Source: Pyrrhoderma lamaoense (lineage: Eukaryota > Basidiomycota > Agaricomycetes > Hymenochaetales > Hymenochaetaceae). Taken from it: 64,000 nucleotides of DNA. Below are positions 48,430 to 59,881 of this stretch, piece after piece. The position numbers and the translations under genes were made by a program. The DNA lies in the NCBI GenBank assembly GCA_002794735.1, contig NBAZ01000033.1, forward strand, positions 62,001 to 126,000, read 5' to 3'. The notes below the pieces were generated by a model, which worked only from the letters and a program-made list of their open reading frames with translations, was not told the origin of the DNA and searched no databases. Each line of letters begins with the position of its first letter. Positions within the stretch are counted from its first letter, which is position 1.

Positions 48430-49000
48430 TCTATAAAAACTCTACGGACGTACTTTCCATAAGATGATTCTCTTCTATCTCATATACTGTGGCCATAATC
48501 TGATGAGTTTGTCGCACGTTGTTGATAGAGAGCTTACTCTCTTGATATAGCCTAACATTAAATAAATGCATGTATTCAGTTTCCCCTGGTTCTTCCTTTG
48601 TTGGCAGTATGACACGTTGAAAGCTCAAGGAATACCACATGTTTGATTATACGTGATGTAGCTCATATGATCAAAATGATTTCTCATCTCGAAAAAATCA
48701 CTATTTCAAAGCCCCTCATTGTTTATAGGCTCTTCTCCTATTTGAGATAACATCCCAAACCTGTAATCACCCCCAATCAGCAACTGATCCAGCCATTCAA
48801 TCGCCAAGAACATCACCTCTGCGTACATATTAAAACCCCAAATCAAATGAGTACTAATAAGGATGTGTATTCTCCGATGTAACAAGACTTCTCTCATAAT
48901 TTCCGCACTTATCGCTGCCGAGAATAGATATGCATGATCACTAATTGGCTTTTGGGTTTCACGGCTGTCACGCAAGAACACAGTGGATGGCAGAACTTGC
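48430..49000 (-). pseudogene. remnant of an unrecognised coding sequence between C and D
   Basis: Two open stretches on the minus strand (48981-48706 and 48640-48431) encode AYLFSAAISAEIMREVLLHR, WGFNMYAEVMFLAIEWLDQL and, lower down, NQTCG, EYMHLFNVRL and MATVYEIEENHLME. The equivalent DNA in the F-G block encodes similar pieces (LFSGSVCAKNISRDILLERL, DNVLGCLRRLEGW) with more stops. Partial amino-acid resemblance between two diverged copies suggests a former protein gene. Family not recognised. Confidence 0.35.
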
Positions 49001-49469
49001 CTTAAGCACGTATCTACAGTAGTACTAGTAGTGGATATACTTTAAAGATCTGAAGGCTAGTCTGTCACAAACCAAACTTGAAACGAGTTGGACGAGATTT
49101 TTATATCTATAGTATCAACTCAGAAGAAAATCGTTATAGCGAAAAATGATTTTTATCATTGTATATAGTGCTCAAACTACTAGGAGAATGAGAACATGAA
49201 GAGAACTTTTCCGCATTCTTGCGTCTCACTAAGATCCCAACTTATAGTGTGTATATGTAGATTAAAAAAGCGACACGAGCAACATGCAGAACCACACAAC
49301 TCCCTATTTCTGTAAAACCCCACAACAGCTATCCAGAGAACGATGACACTGAATTACTACTTTGTCATAGTGTGAACCTGACAAATATCAGACCTTCACT
49401 TGTTGGGATAGACTGATTAAAGTGCGATAACAAGAATCATACCTGCAAGATGGTGGATGCTTTTAGTCC

Positions 49470-49699
49470 TTATTTCTTCACATCCACAGACGAGCTGTTT
49501 ACAATGCTACCGAAATTTATACCAGCATTAACGCAATGGCTTTGCTGAGTGTCTCCTTTGTTGTTGGAGTTTATCGTGTTGCCGGATACAGTGTAGTGGT
49601 AAACAACCTTAGATTGATCGTTATTTATTTGATTTCCTGCTACATCGTTATATGCCCCATGAAATACAGCTGTACTTTCCCCAGGAGGTTGAATGTCAT
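49470..49699 (-). pseudogene. GINFG family member D, start codon out of frame
   Basis: The frame carries FHGAYNDVAGNQINN, then YHYTVSGNTINSNNKG and NAGINFGSIVNSSSVDVKK, so both pseudo-repeats and the YNDVxGNQ segment of locus A are present. The ATG homologous to that of locus A (ATGACATTC) lies at 49699-49697 but is out of frame with the motif and would stop after 19 residues. The open frame further upstream runs through the promoter and has no sensible start. This is either a one-base lesion near 49,680 or a sequence error. The promoter is conserved with G and H. Confidence 0.6.
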
Positions 49700-49796
49700 G
49701 GTGAAAGAGCAAGGTGGTGGGTATGAGAGAGAATTGATATGTGTGGATTTGTGTAGGGCAGTGCTTTGAGTAAGATGTGTGTATTACTCTCCAACG

Positions 49797-49805
49797 ACTA
49801 TTTAT
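49797..49805 (-). promoter_or_regulatory. TATA box of locus D
   Basis: TATAAATAG on the minus strand, inside a conserved promoter segment shared with G and H, 98 bp before the ATG. Confidence 0.6.
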
Positions 49806-50834
49806 ACATACTACTTCAAAGGTTACGTAACACAGACCAAGTTCTTGGTACAAAAAACAAAAGGAATTCTTCAATAAAGTAATCCAGTCGGCGAACCTTA
49901 TTTAGCATGTTGATCTATCGCGATCAATCTATCCCGACGCATGCGATAGCGCAGAAGAATGGCAGGAGTACTATTAAAACGACGTTAATCGCCGCAAAGC
50001 AAGCTTTGAATTAATATCAGGGCTCGGGGAGTGTAGCCTATTTCTGAGTAGCCAAATCAAAGGGAAAGGGCTGCTTAGAGATTGTTATAGTTTTGTGACA
50101 TCTGAAGAGGCAGTGCAATACTTCCGTATATGTGTATGGAAGCGTCGATGCATAGCTAGCCTATGTTTGAGAAGAAAAATGTTTGTACGAAATATCAAGT
50201 GCTTCATTTTTATAAGAAGTATAGATCCATATGGCACCTCTAAGCTCTGATAATGCGATTATATGATTGGGCTCAACGGAAAGTTGATCACATGAGTTGT
50301 GGCTCAGTTTATCCTAGCCTGAATAGCCGACATCGCTAGCCGTAGCTAAGGTGCATCTACACATATGAAGAAAGCTCGTAATATATGTGACATACACTTT
50401 CAAGCTCACAGAAGAGTACTATAGAGAGATATCGTATAAGTGATGTCTGGGGCTTGTGTAAGATACCGTTTTGGTAACACCCCAAACCGGGCAGCAGAGC
50501 CTAACAAGCTCTGATATGTTTAGTGTTAAGTTATCTTTAATCGTCCTATTCTACGTCCTCTCTTTCGATCTACCAGACACTTCATCTTCGACATTTATAT
50601 TAGAAGAGCATTGTATCGAGATATGCTAGCAGCAGTCCAAGGAGGACATCAGTTTACACAGTTAACTCAAACCACGGAAACTTCTTAGTTAGCCGAATTG
50701 TAGAGCATGAGTCACCCATTTAACCGTGTCGGTGGTGGATACTCATCAGCACAACTCAATTAAACGATCATACTAGCACAATATAAGTTGAATTTTTTTC
50801 TGTGTCTATCAAAACGCAAGCTAAAGGGAAATAA

Positions 50835-51010
50835 AGAGAGTGCGCATCTCCAGACAACAGTATCCATGCCAAAGCACTTAACAACGAGCTCTGGTTCTCG
50901 TTACCGTTCCTTAGCTACACTGTTGCACCAGTAAAGATTCCAATGGAGATCCTCCGAAAGAGTATCCTTCTTTCGTCATCCGCCAACACCTCTAAATGCG
51001 GCTCGTACCA
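50835..51010 (-). pseudogene. partial duplicate of one mitochondrial AsnRS exon with its intron edge
   Basis: The text resembles 44,130-44,300 of the synthetase gene: GCGCATCTCC versus GCGCACCTCTGG, CGAGCTCTGGTTCTCGT versus AACTCCGGTTCTCGT, and ACCTCTAAATGCGGC versus ACCTCTAAGTCTCAC. The fragment reads EPELVV where the gene reads EPEFVV. The resemblance continues into the neighbouring intron (AAAGAGAGTGCGCA versus AAAGAAAGAGCGCA), so it arose by DNA duplication and not from mRNA. It is too short and mutated to be functional. Confidence 0.55.
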
Positions 51011-52273
51011 TAAATTATATGTGAGTGTGTTAATCACCAATGGTTTTGCGACCTCTATCAACCATTACTTACACAAGGAGTTCAATCTTTCATTAAAGTA
51101 ATCGAGATGGATTTTTAGGCTTGTCCTTATATTCCCTCCGCTTAAAAGTAGTGATAAATAGATCTGATTTTGCCTCTGCCCCAGATTTGTACGTATCCTG
51201 TTCCGTTACCCCTAGTATCTGCTTACTACTTGAGGCTTATATGTGGTGTGATAGAAACAATTATTTTTATGCATATGAGCTCTTACGCTGTGCAATCCTC
51301 CCACTTTAATATTTTTGGCGGTGTTTGTGATCTACGTCCGTAAATAAGCACATTGAAATCGCCGGATCTCTCGCGTAATTATCCTATGCAATACTACAAT
51401 AGGATAACAGAATAGAAATCCGAGGTGGCATGTTACCGTTGTACATGTAATATTGTGATTACCAAAGTGCAAGTCTTCACTTTACGGAATCATTTAATCA
51501 AACCTGTATCCATCATCCGATTGCTAGCATCAAGCATCCTGAAAACACCGGAATCGGAGGTCTGGCCAGCCCGAGCTATGAAATGAGAGATTCACAGCAT
51601 TCAGTTTGGCATTACCTAATTTGAGTTCGGTTAATGCTACTGTGCCTGAACCAAATCTACAAGCAAGGAACTAGTGCCAGCGTTAGAGGTAGAACTTGTT
51701 CATCATCGGCCTGAAGTGATAAACGCCTGTATGCCAACTCAATTCCATCCTTTATACTGAAAAGTATACATTACTGGCTGATCGGTAATGACAAATACTG
51801 ATTTTGGTTCTTTATTCGTTGTTACAGTTCTAGAATCAAGATTCTCAATAGTTCTTCGATTCTGATATTCTAGGCTAGCTTCTAGTCCCGGATGGTATTG
51901 GATACTTACAGCTCACTGATATAACGCCTGTGGTGGTAAGATATGCTGAAGTTAACACAAGGTTTGGTCTCAGTGGCTGTGAGTACTAACGGAGAGATTC
52001 TAACGCTTCATGAGGTGACAAAGAACGACACTGCTTAACTCTCCAAATCGAAGGTGTTTTTCGTGTACCCGAGATTCCTTCCGTTCCATTACAGAATAGA
52101 AGCTAACGGATGGATTATGGAGTACATCGAAAACATGGTATAATTATACTTCTTATGCTATCTGATGAACTTTTGGAAGCTCCTTTACACACATAAATAC
52201 GGGATTTAAAACTTCGTCATCACTAGCCTCCCTTCCCTCCTGATTCTACTGTACCGTAAAGAGCTCTCACCTT
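51011..52273. other. AT-rich region without a gene
   Basis: One open frame (51121-51309) without domain signature. Nothing else supportable. Confidence 0.5.
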
Positions 52274-53974
52274 ATGTCTCTGGAAACCGACATAGAAGTT
52301 ATAAAACACACTACTCTTGGGCAATACATTCAGGTCTCAATATGTACGCTCCTTATTTACGATACTTGTAAGTATCCGCATATCATATCTTTTTAGTATT
52401 CCGTATTCCAAATTGAAGCCGTCGTAACCAGTAATAACCACACATAAAGAAGTAAGCATCGGCACACGCACATCGCTTTAATCCCTTACAAATCTAGACA
52501 ACCGACCTTCTTTTCTCAGGTCAAGTACTTTTGGGTAAACCTGATATTGTCATAACCTATGTGATGAGTCATTCAAGAAACGTATTTTGGCCTAGACGGG
52601 GAACCAATATAATCTATTACATATCGCTTACTTTACCGTATGTATCTTCAATTTCTTCCTGATTCAGTGCTGATACATAAAAAACAGAATCGTTACTTTG
52701 GTATAATTGACGCACTCTCGAGGATTCCATGTACGTGATAACAAATAGTACCCCTCTACAACACCGATAGTCGTTTGTTAACCCATTGGGCCACAGATGA
52801 TTCTTTAACTGTTACCACGAAGTTGTGTGTACGTCAAACCCATTCTTTAGTCTATGCGATTTCAAACTGACTTAAGCGCCTCAGACGTATTTACTCATGA
52901 GTCTATATAGTTGACCGCTAAATTTATGGACTATGCAGGTGCTTTCAGTCTTTGGACTAGAGATATAGGAGGTATGGTTTTTATCGTGTCATACTAGAAT
53001 CAAGCTAAAAAAAGTTTGAAGACCTCTTAACCGTCATAATTGTCGATTGCAAGTATTCTTATATGCCGAGCTCATAGAAGTGTCTTAATGTGTATAAACA
53101 GATGTACTAATTTTGAGAGTACTTGCATTTTGGAACAATAGTCAGTTCTTTCACCCATCATCGTATACGGAAGTATACTAAAGCTATACAGACAAGATAT
53201 TAGCGATCACTTTCAAATCATTTCTAATATTTGAGGCAGCTGCAAAACTAGTTATATTTGTGACAATGATTTTAAAGGATGATCGTGCGTCCAAAGTTAC
53301 TCTAAAATGCTAATATGAACTGACCAGTAACAGCCCGCGCAACTGTCTTAGCGAAAGGAATTACAGTCTGTGGAGGTAACCAAGATCAGCTCGCACTTAT
53401 AGCTAAGCTAGAGATGATTGACTGGTAAGAACTGAAGTAATTTTGCTTTCTCGTAGTTAATCCATAACTATAGGTTGATGCCGACAATCTTTGAGTTCTT
53501 ACTCATGATAATGACGTTTTATCAGACGGAAAGGTACTGGAGGATGTCAGGCGCTAAGGTATCTCGCCTGATCAAAGTGATCGTAACGGACCAGATCATA
53601 TACTATTTCATGCACGTATTGCCGTTCTATAGATCTCATTACCTGTATCTAATACCCTCCAATGAAGGATCCTGTTCTGCAGCATAGTGAAGATTGTATT
53701 CTTCAGGATTCAGTCCTCAGCAACGTATACCAATTTGGGCGCTTTCCAAGTTCTTGGTAGCCCAAGTTTCTTGTGCCTTCTTGGAAGTCGTATGTTTTTC
53801 AATTTGAAGGAAGCTGCTATTATAGAGGAGAATGGAGATATAAACCGCCAAAACACTGTCTTTAGCACAGTCAGTAACCTTAGGTTTAGAGCTCCCTCTC
53901 ATTCGTCCGCAGGTAGATTCATTTGTCTAAATTTCGCATATGAACTATTTCCGTCTAACGCTTTACTTAAATGA
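52274..53974 (+). CDS. DUF6533-type multi-pass membrane protein, exon model incomplete
   Basis: The start MSLETDIEVIKHTTLGQYIQ followed by VSICTLLIYDT is typical of the DUF6533 N-terminal helix of Agaricomycetes. Further pieces in order are VFWPRRGTNIIYYISLTLP (52,578-52,640), AFSLWTRDIGG near 52,940, MPTIFEFLLMIMTFYQTERY and VIVTDQIIYYFMHVLPFY (53,478-53,640), and VLGSRMFFNLKEAAI (53,740-53,830). The order and character match this seven-helix family, whose function is unknown. Several joins are unclear and some candidate exons contain stops, so the gene may be eroded. Function and intactness unknown. Confidence 0.5.
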
Positions 53975-54549
53975 ATTAGAAAGTTCCGTTACTACTCGTG
54001 TTGATGAATCTATGAGTGGATCTGCACCACAGACAGCATCGGCTAAATGCGTATAAGGACATTTTTCCGATCACAAAAAACATGCTACAAGCTTCCTAGA
54101 GGACCTATGGCACCTCGTCAAATGGGGCTCGCTGAGAAATCGCATCAGTTTACAAATAATCTCAAGTAGTCTGGATTAATGTATACTATAAAGGACATAC
54201 TTCGCATTTCTATCGTAGCACGGACCCTGTACATTAGATACATAGTGTGTGCATATTTTCTGATGTTCGTGTAGGAATAATATACCTGAAACTTGGAATG
54301 TCGTGGAGGTATGGTCTGCAGCTTGCTGCATATATTCCTATCCAGCTATCCAGGCAATGCTTTAAGAAGTGAGAGTAATGGTACAGGTGATCCTCGCAAG
54401 AGCAACATTGATGGCAGTATTGAAAGAAAACGATTATCCTGATGTATCTCCCGCTTTTTGCAACAATAAGGTGATGATGCACTTGTGGAAGTTAGAGGTT
54501 ATGTGTGCAGAAGGATGAGAGAAGCTACTTGGAAGAGAAGGTTTTACAA

Positions 54550-54925
54550 TTAGAGTTAGATTATGATGATGTCCAGTATATTTCTGAATAGAGTGGGCGA
54601 ATTGATTACAAGTTGTTGGATAATCCAGGCACCCCATTTATGTCTGTCGGGACATTAAGAGAGCGGAATAGAATCCTGCACAGCTACTACCATGATCTGA
54701 AATCCACATTCTATGTATTAATCTGGATTTTGTCTTAAGCAGAGTCGTAAGTGGTTTAAAAAGCGAAAAGAGGATCAAGCTACCACAATCCTAGAGGAAT
54801 GGCATCTTCCTAATACTTCGAAGCAAGCTGCTCTCTTCAACGCTATATTTGTCTTCCAAACGAGTTTCTCGGGGAATGCTAGACTGTCTTACCCTGAGCT
54901 TGCCAGTATCTAGAAATAAATGTAC
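54550..54925 (+). pseudogene. FunK1-type protein kinase remnant
   Basis: The frame DYKLLDNPGTPFMSVGTLRE, then LHSYYHDLKSTFYVLIWILS, is a close match to my memory of the FunK1 signature (GTxPFMS...HxYxHDLESFFYVLxWI). Directly after LIWILS come stops. EEWHLPNTSKQAALFNAIFV and similar text follow in another frame, again FunK1-like. The N-lobe is not seen. FunK1 kinases are expanded in multicellular basidiomycetes. This copy is dead or badly broken. Confidence 0.6.
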
Positions 54926-56854
54926 CTGGAAGATTTAAAAGTTTTTTTTTTCAACACTCGTATAGATGCAGGTCATATGGCCAGAACGAAATATAGGGGC
55001 GGGGGGAGGAGTCAGACAAGATATTCACGTGGAATCAAAGAGAGATACCTAGAATACACGAAGAGGCGCTTACTGAGTTAAAAGGCTATAGAGACAGGAC
55101 AGCGTTCAAACGAATCTTCTTCCGAAGAAGTTGCTAGCCTAGTGTCTGTCTCACGACAAGGAGGCTCTGACATCTCTGAGGAGCTACAACGGGTCCCAAT
55201 GTGGTACCCTTTACAGAAGAAGCTAATAATCGTGATGATGGACATTCGGCGGGCGGGTCAAAACGTGCAATGACTTTTAATACTTCTGAGAGATCGACCT
55301 GCAGAACATACATCTGTACGATCTGCAGAGAAGAGAAGTACATCTGATTGTTCAAAAGGGCTGAAATGCAAATGGCGAGCCGATGATGAGCAAGGGAAAC
55401 TTATAAATTCAAGATTATAGAGGTAGAAAGAAAAGTAGTGAAATATAGATATCTCATTAAATCTAGTTAAATAATATGCATAACTTATTTTAACACAAGT
55501 CAGATAGATAGACAGCTGAATAGATATTTTTATAGATACATTAAAATAAAGATAATCTTGGAGGCCATCGGGTGAAAAAAGTAAGTAGATCTTGAAGTAA
55601 AGTGGTCTTCAGTGTATCAAAACACAACTGACTCCCCTTCACCAACACAAATGTCTGAGTAAAAGGAACCTTCAGATATGAGGTAGGAGTCGTCCGTCTG
55701 TCACTCTCCTTCTTATTCCTGCTTTTTATCACCGAGTCATCAATTTTTCTTCCTACTTCCACCTACCACACACAGTTTCGGATGCTCTTTGATAGTCGAG
55801 AAAACAATTGACACTGTGATATAAGCGACGGCAGCTTCACTGATGGCTGCCTATTTAAGTCTTGACTTTGCTATCGACCTCTTAGATGTGAATCCGTCAG
55901 AATCTCTAATTAAGATATCAAAAAAGTTTAGTGAGTGCATTATGAATACTATATCCATTGATCATATACAAAAGGGTATCAACAAGAATCACCGTTCATG
56001 TCTCTGTGTATCAATTTGTTGTTTAAACTAGAAGAATTAAGAATTAATATACAAATAAATGTAAAATGCTAATGCAATGATATACAGCCAGCATCTATAC
56101 TCTAATGTGGATTTTGTCGAATTGTAGTCATGACTAGTTTAAGGACATTGAAAAAGATCAGACATCATTATCTGGAGGTCCGATCCCATATTTCGGGATC
56201 GCAGATATGAAGATCAGATTCTGGTCTGGGGAAGGGATTGCCCACTCGCAAACCACGGTTGTGCTTGTCTTCTGAGCACATCCAGTTTCACGGCAAGCGA
56301 TGACAGCACAAGGTACATACATACTTCATCTTGGGAAAGCATGGCACAGACAAGAAAGATAAGGGTCAAAGGAGATACTCACGTTCGACCAAGAAAATAA
56401 GATCCTTAGGATCACAGGAAGGAAAGGAGTAGCAAGATAAAGGATGGCGAGAGAGACGGGGGACGGGAGAGTGTTTGCGACACATCTTCTTCTCTCAAGA
56501 GAATCATACGCTAACATTCTTAATCAATAACCACTTCATAACAGAGAGCCAACAACTCTGAGATGTCCATGTCTCTATATGAGCACTCATGTGGTCACGT
56601 CTTATGTCTTATGTGTAGACTAGGACTTGTGGCTCAAGATAGGTAAGGGACTTGGGTGTTCGAGCTCCCCAACGAGTACTGACCTTTGTGATGGATCATG
56701 AAAACAATATGTGCGTGTACTACGTGTAGATCACCAATAAATGATAATATGTATCGTGTCACATGTAAATTATGCGATCATCAGATAAACCAATCCATAA
56801 ACAAGTTCTACTTCAGTTATGTTGAAAGCTATTATCCGAAACTTGAGCCTTTGA
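54926..56854. other. AT-rich region without a supportable gene
   Basis: Several short open frames (55134-55355, 55541-55762, 55843-56031, 56326-56517) with no recognisable domain. It may hold further remnants. Simple T and A runs occur at 54,940 and 55,000. Confidence 0.45.
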
Positions 56855-57656
56855 AAAAAAATCACCTCGAAACTCACCGCGTCAATCATAATACATGCAT
56901 GAAAAATGAGTTTTTCTTGGATTCGCCGTCAAAACCGGGTGTGCTGGGCGCTAATCAGTAGCTACAGTTTCTTTTCCGAAAAAAAAATATGCCTCAGCCC
57001 CATTATAATACAGCTTGGGTGGTATTTGTATACATGCATGTACACATACGTATACGTCAAACAACTTGCTCAAGATATATTGTTGCATGCAACAAAAAAA
57101 ACAGATACATTCGACTGTATACTTAAAGTCCATATTCTTTTCCCACTTTAGATTGTTCCAAAAGTATAAGCTTGCGACTGTATACCAGGACTAATAACAC
57201 ACCTTTATAGCGCCCGAGTCATTAAAAGAAGCTAGATCGGATCGTGCGAAAACTGATTCATGAACCATATTTGGGTTTTCGCGCACAATTGCGGTAAACA
57301 CCGTAACACTCCTGTTTATAGCTTCCAATTATATCTTGCTACGGTATAGTGTGTAGTGTTTGGAGGCTCAACAAAAAAATTTATGACAATTTGACTAATC
57401 CGTAATACTCCTTAGATGGGGAGTGGCTTATTGGAATTGCGCTGAAGTAGGTAAGTGCCTCTCTTTTCTTCTCTCCTTGAGATAGACTTTTTATCGATAA
57501 CGACATGTACGAAAGTATCCTCAAGCCTTGATTAGCCAGCTAACAGAATAATCTCTGTAGTTTATGCTCTGACTCGGACGAAAAAAAAATCATAATAATC
57601 ACTAAAAGCGTCATATCCTCTTTCAAGCCTATCCCCTCAGTTAGACATGAATTGAG

Positions 57657-57665
57657 TATAAATAA
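57657..57665 (+). promoter_or_regulatory. TATA box of locus F
   Basis: TATAAATAA in the context GAGTATAAATAA, about 99 bp before the ATG, matching locus C. Confidence 0.6.
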
Positions 57666-57763
57666 TTCACCAAGAGGTCCAAGTATCATCTAACCACCCA
57701 CTTGCATAACTCCCGCTTCCCAGCCTTTTAAGCTTTACTACTTTACATCGCCCGCAGTGAACA

Positions 57764-58090
57764 ATGTCGAACAATCCATCCAGTAACATTCATACCATGC
57801 AAGAGCTCGTATCAAAGAGTACTCCAAACAACACTACCACACAAACACAGATCTCCGACCACTTCAATCAGTTGAAACAGCCTGGAAATACTCTTAACTC
57901 TGCCTCCAGCACTGAGCTCAAAGCTGAGTCCTCGGCTACTAGCGGAAACTGTGCTCCGTCTTCTTCGCCATGGGCAAATCGTTCGATAACGATTAGTGGA
58001 AACACCCTTAACAGTAATAACGAGGGAGGGTGTCAAGATAATAGCGGTAACACTGGTATCAATTTTGGAAACATCGAATATGGTTTTTAA
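57764..58090 (+). CDS. short protein, GINFG family member F
   Basis: Intact single exon of 108 residues. It starts MSNNPSSNIHTMQELVSKST, followed by TQISDHFNQLKQPGNTLNSA, a Ser/Ala-rich linker, then SITISGNTLNSNNEGG and DNSGNTGINFGNIEYGF. The GNTLN element occurs twice, and NSGNTGINFGNI forms the final pseudo-repeat. There is no signal peptide, no membrane segment and only two Cys. The alternating polar/hydrophobic pattern with turn-forming Gly-Asn pairs is what one expects of a beta-solenoid amyloid motif; this is inference. It is the least damaged copy of the C/F type and is followed by the minus-strand member G tail to tail. Confidence 0.68.
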   Translation: MSNNPSSNIHTMQELVSKSTPNNTTTQTQISDHFNQLKQPGNTLNSASSTELKAESSATSGNCAPSSSPWANRSITISGNTLNSNNEGGCQDNSGNTGINFGNIEYGF

Positions 58091-58429
58091 TCCGTCTCGT
58101 ATGTGCCGAAGGTATGTTCCATGATATCACTTTACATCGTCTGCGTGTATATATCCTAATAAAATATAAATCTCTAAATCTAGGATACTAGATTTTTCTG
58201 GACAAATTTTAGATATTGTGATAGTACTAGGAGGACATAGAAATAGTGAGTAAAAGCAAAGAACCCTTAGTATTATTCTTACATATAATTAGCTAGTTTA
58301 ATTGTGCTAAAGACGGAATGATGGTTAGAAGTTGATTTGCTACTATTCATTGTTGTTATCATGAACTTTACCTATGTACACGACTAGTGTTGCTAATGCA
58401 AGTGTCTTTCGCATATAACATCATATCAA

Positions 58430-59160
58430 AGGTGTACAAAACTCGCTGAAAATACGTATGAAGTGTAAAAAAAACAACATCTCAAAAGCCTACAGATTGT
58501 TCTTTTTTGAAGCATTATATCATATATTAAGATGTGTTCCCTTTTGTGTTTTATATGTTTTATACTATAGCCACTCACAGGTAGATGTTGACTTTTCTGT
58601 ATAACAATAGTAGACATACTTTTCTCTTGAGACGATCTGACATACATGAGATGCTTGCACCAGTTTTCCTCTATATCAATGGTATAACATATGTAAGCTC
58701 AAGTAAACCACATGTTTGATTATATGTATCGTGGTTTATATCATTACCATAATCCATCGTCCTGGATCAATCACATTAATAGAAGCCTCTCTTCGTTTAT
58801 TGGTTCTTCTCCTATCTATTATAACACCCCAATAATGAAATCAGCTCCAATTGCCAACCAACCCACCCTTCTAGTCGTCGCAAACAGCCAAGAACATTAT
58901 CTCTGAGCACATAAGCGAGACTTCGAATGAAATGATCATTGAATAGGGTTTGTAATAACCGTTCTAACAGGATATCTCTCGATATATTCTTCGCACATAC
59001 CGACCCCGAGAACAGATTCAATGCACGTGCACTTGCGTCTCATGGGAAGAGCGCAAAACCATAATGAACGATAAATCTTGTTTTGAACATGTATCAGACA
59101 TACTACTAGTAATAGACATCCTTTAAAAGCTCTGAAGGTTAGTTCCTCACAAACCAAGTC
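58430..59160 (-). pseudogene. second copy of the coding remnant between F and G
   Basis: The minus strand carries pieces such as LFSGSVCAKNISRDILLERL and DNVLGCLRRLEGWVG, interrupted by stops. They resemble the better preserved remnant at 48,430-49,000. Family not recognised. Confidence 0.3.
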
Positions 59161-59440
59161 TTATCAATGATTTCAAACTGAGTTTTTATTTATAATGTAA
59201 TACATGTTAGAAGGAAAAGAAAGCAACAAGAGCAGCAATGTGAAACCACGAAAAATCCCCTATTTCCGTAAAGTAACTTCAACAGCTATCCTATTATAGA
59301 AGAAACGATCCGACACCGAACCACTGCTTTATCATAGTATCACCCTGCCAAATATCAGACATCAGGTTAATTAGATTAAAGTGGCAACAACAACAACGCC
59401 AATGAACTCATACCCTTCCAATGATGAACAGGATGCTTCT

Positions 59441-59752
59441 CTAGTCCTTACGTCCTCGATGCGTAATACTAATGTTCCCAAAATTAATTCCACAATTGCC
59501 TAACCGATCTCGCTTAGGATCATTATTACTGTTGATAGTGTTTCCACATATCGTAATTTGATGTACTCCCCAGGGCTGGTCGAAACTGGGCCAGCTTACT
59601 GTAATACCAGAGGTTACTTCACGAACCTCCGACTCACTTTCCCCAGACGTGTGGGTCTCTTCGGACTGGCTGGTCTGCACAGACTCCTTGTTCTCCCCAG
59701 ACTGGTAGGTTTCTTCAGTTTGGTTAGTTTCCTCAGGATTGATAGCGGTCAT
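59441..59752 (-). CDS. short protein, GINFG family member G
   Basis: Intact single exon of 103 residues from the first ATG (MTAINPEETNQTEETYQSGE). The N-terminal half is Glu/Ser/Thr-rich with repeats of the type QTSQSEETHTSGESESE. Then come TSGITVSWPSFDQPWG, HQITICGNTINSNNDPKRD, LGNCGINFGNISI and a basic end. Both pseudo-repeats of the family are present. The open frame continues 27 codons upstream of the ATG without another ATG. The TATA box lies 121 bp upstream. No signal peptide or known domain. It is convergent with F. Confidence 0.68.
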   Translation of the reverse strand: MTAINPEETNQTEETYQSGENKESVQTSQSEETHTSGESESEVREVTSGITVSWPSFDQPWGVHQITICGNTINSNNDPKRDRLGNCGINFGNISITHRGRKD

Positions 59753-59872
59753 GATGGATAGAGTAAAGTGATGAGGACGAGTACGAGTACGAGCGTGGGT
59801 GAAATCTGATACGTGTGGTTTTGTATAGAGCAATGGTGGTTCGAGTAAGATCTATGTACCGCTCTCCAACGA

Positions 59873-59881
59873 CTATTTATA
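59873..59881 (-). promoter_or_regulatory. TATA box of locus G
   Basis: TATAAATAG on the minus strand, inside the promoter segment shared with D and H. Confidence 0.6.

Larger units (their letters stand above)
46960..50370. repeat. duplicated block 1 (contains loci C and D)
   Basis: Direct, diverged copy of the block at about 56,855-60,308. Shared landmarks in the same order include GTCATAATACATG / CAATCATAATACATG at the left, CATTATAATACAGCTTGGGT, the C/F coding region, the region with minus-strand coding remnants, CAACAGCTATCC, the D/G coding region, the promoter text CTCTCCAACGACTATTTATA, TAATCGCCGCAAA, and TGTGGCTCAGTTTATCCTA at the right. Boundaries are approximate. Confidence 0.75.

Noticed and set aside
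49470..49874. Long N-terminal extension of locus D
   Set aside because: It reads through the TATA box and promoter conserved with G and H; not a credible protein start.
59441..59833. Longer N-terminus for locus G (and likewise for H from 61,590)
   Set aside because: The extra 27 codons have no ATG and overlap the 5' leader; the first ATG is at 59,752 (61,671 for H).
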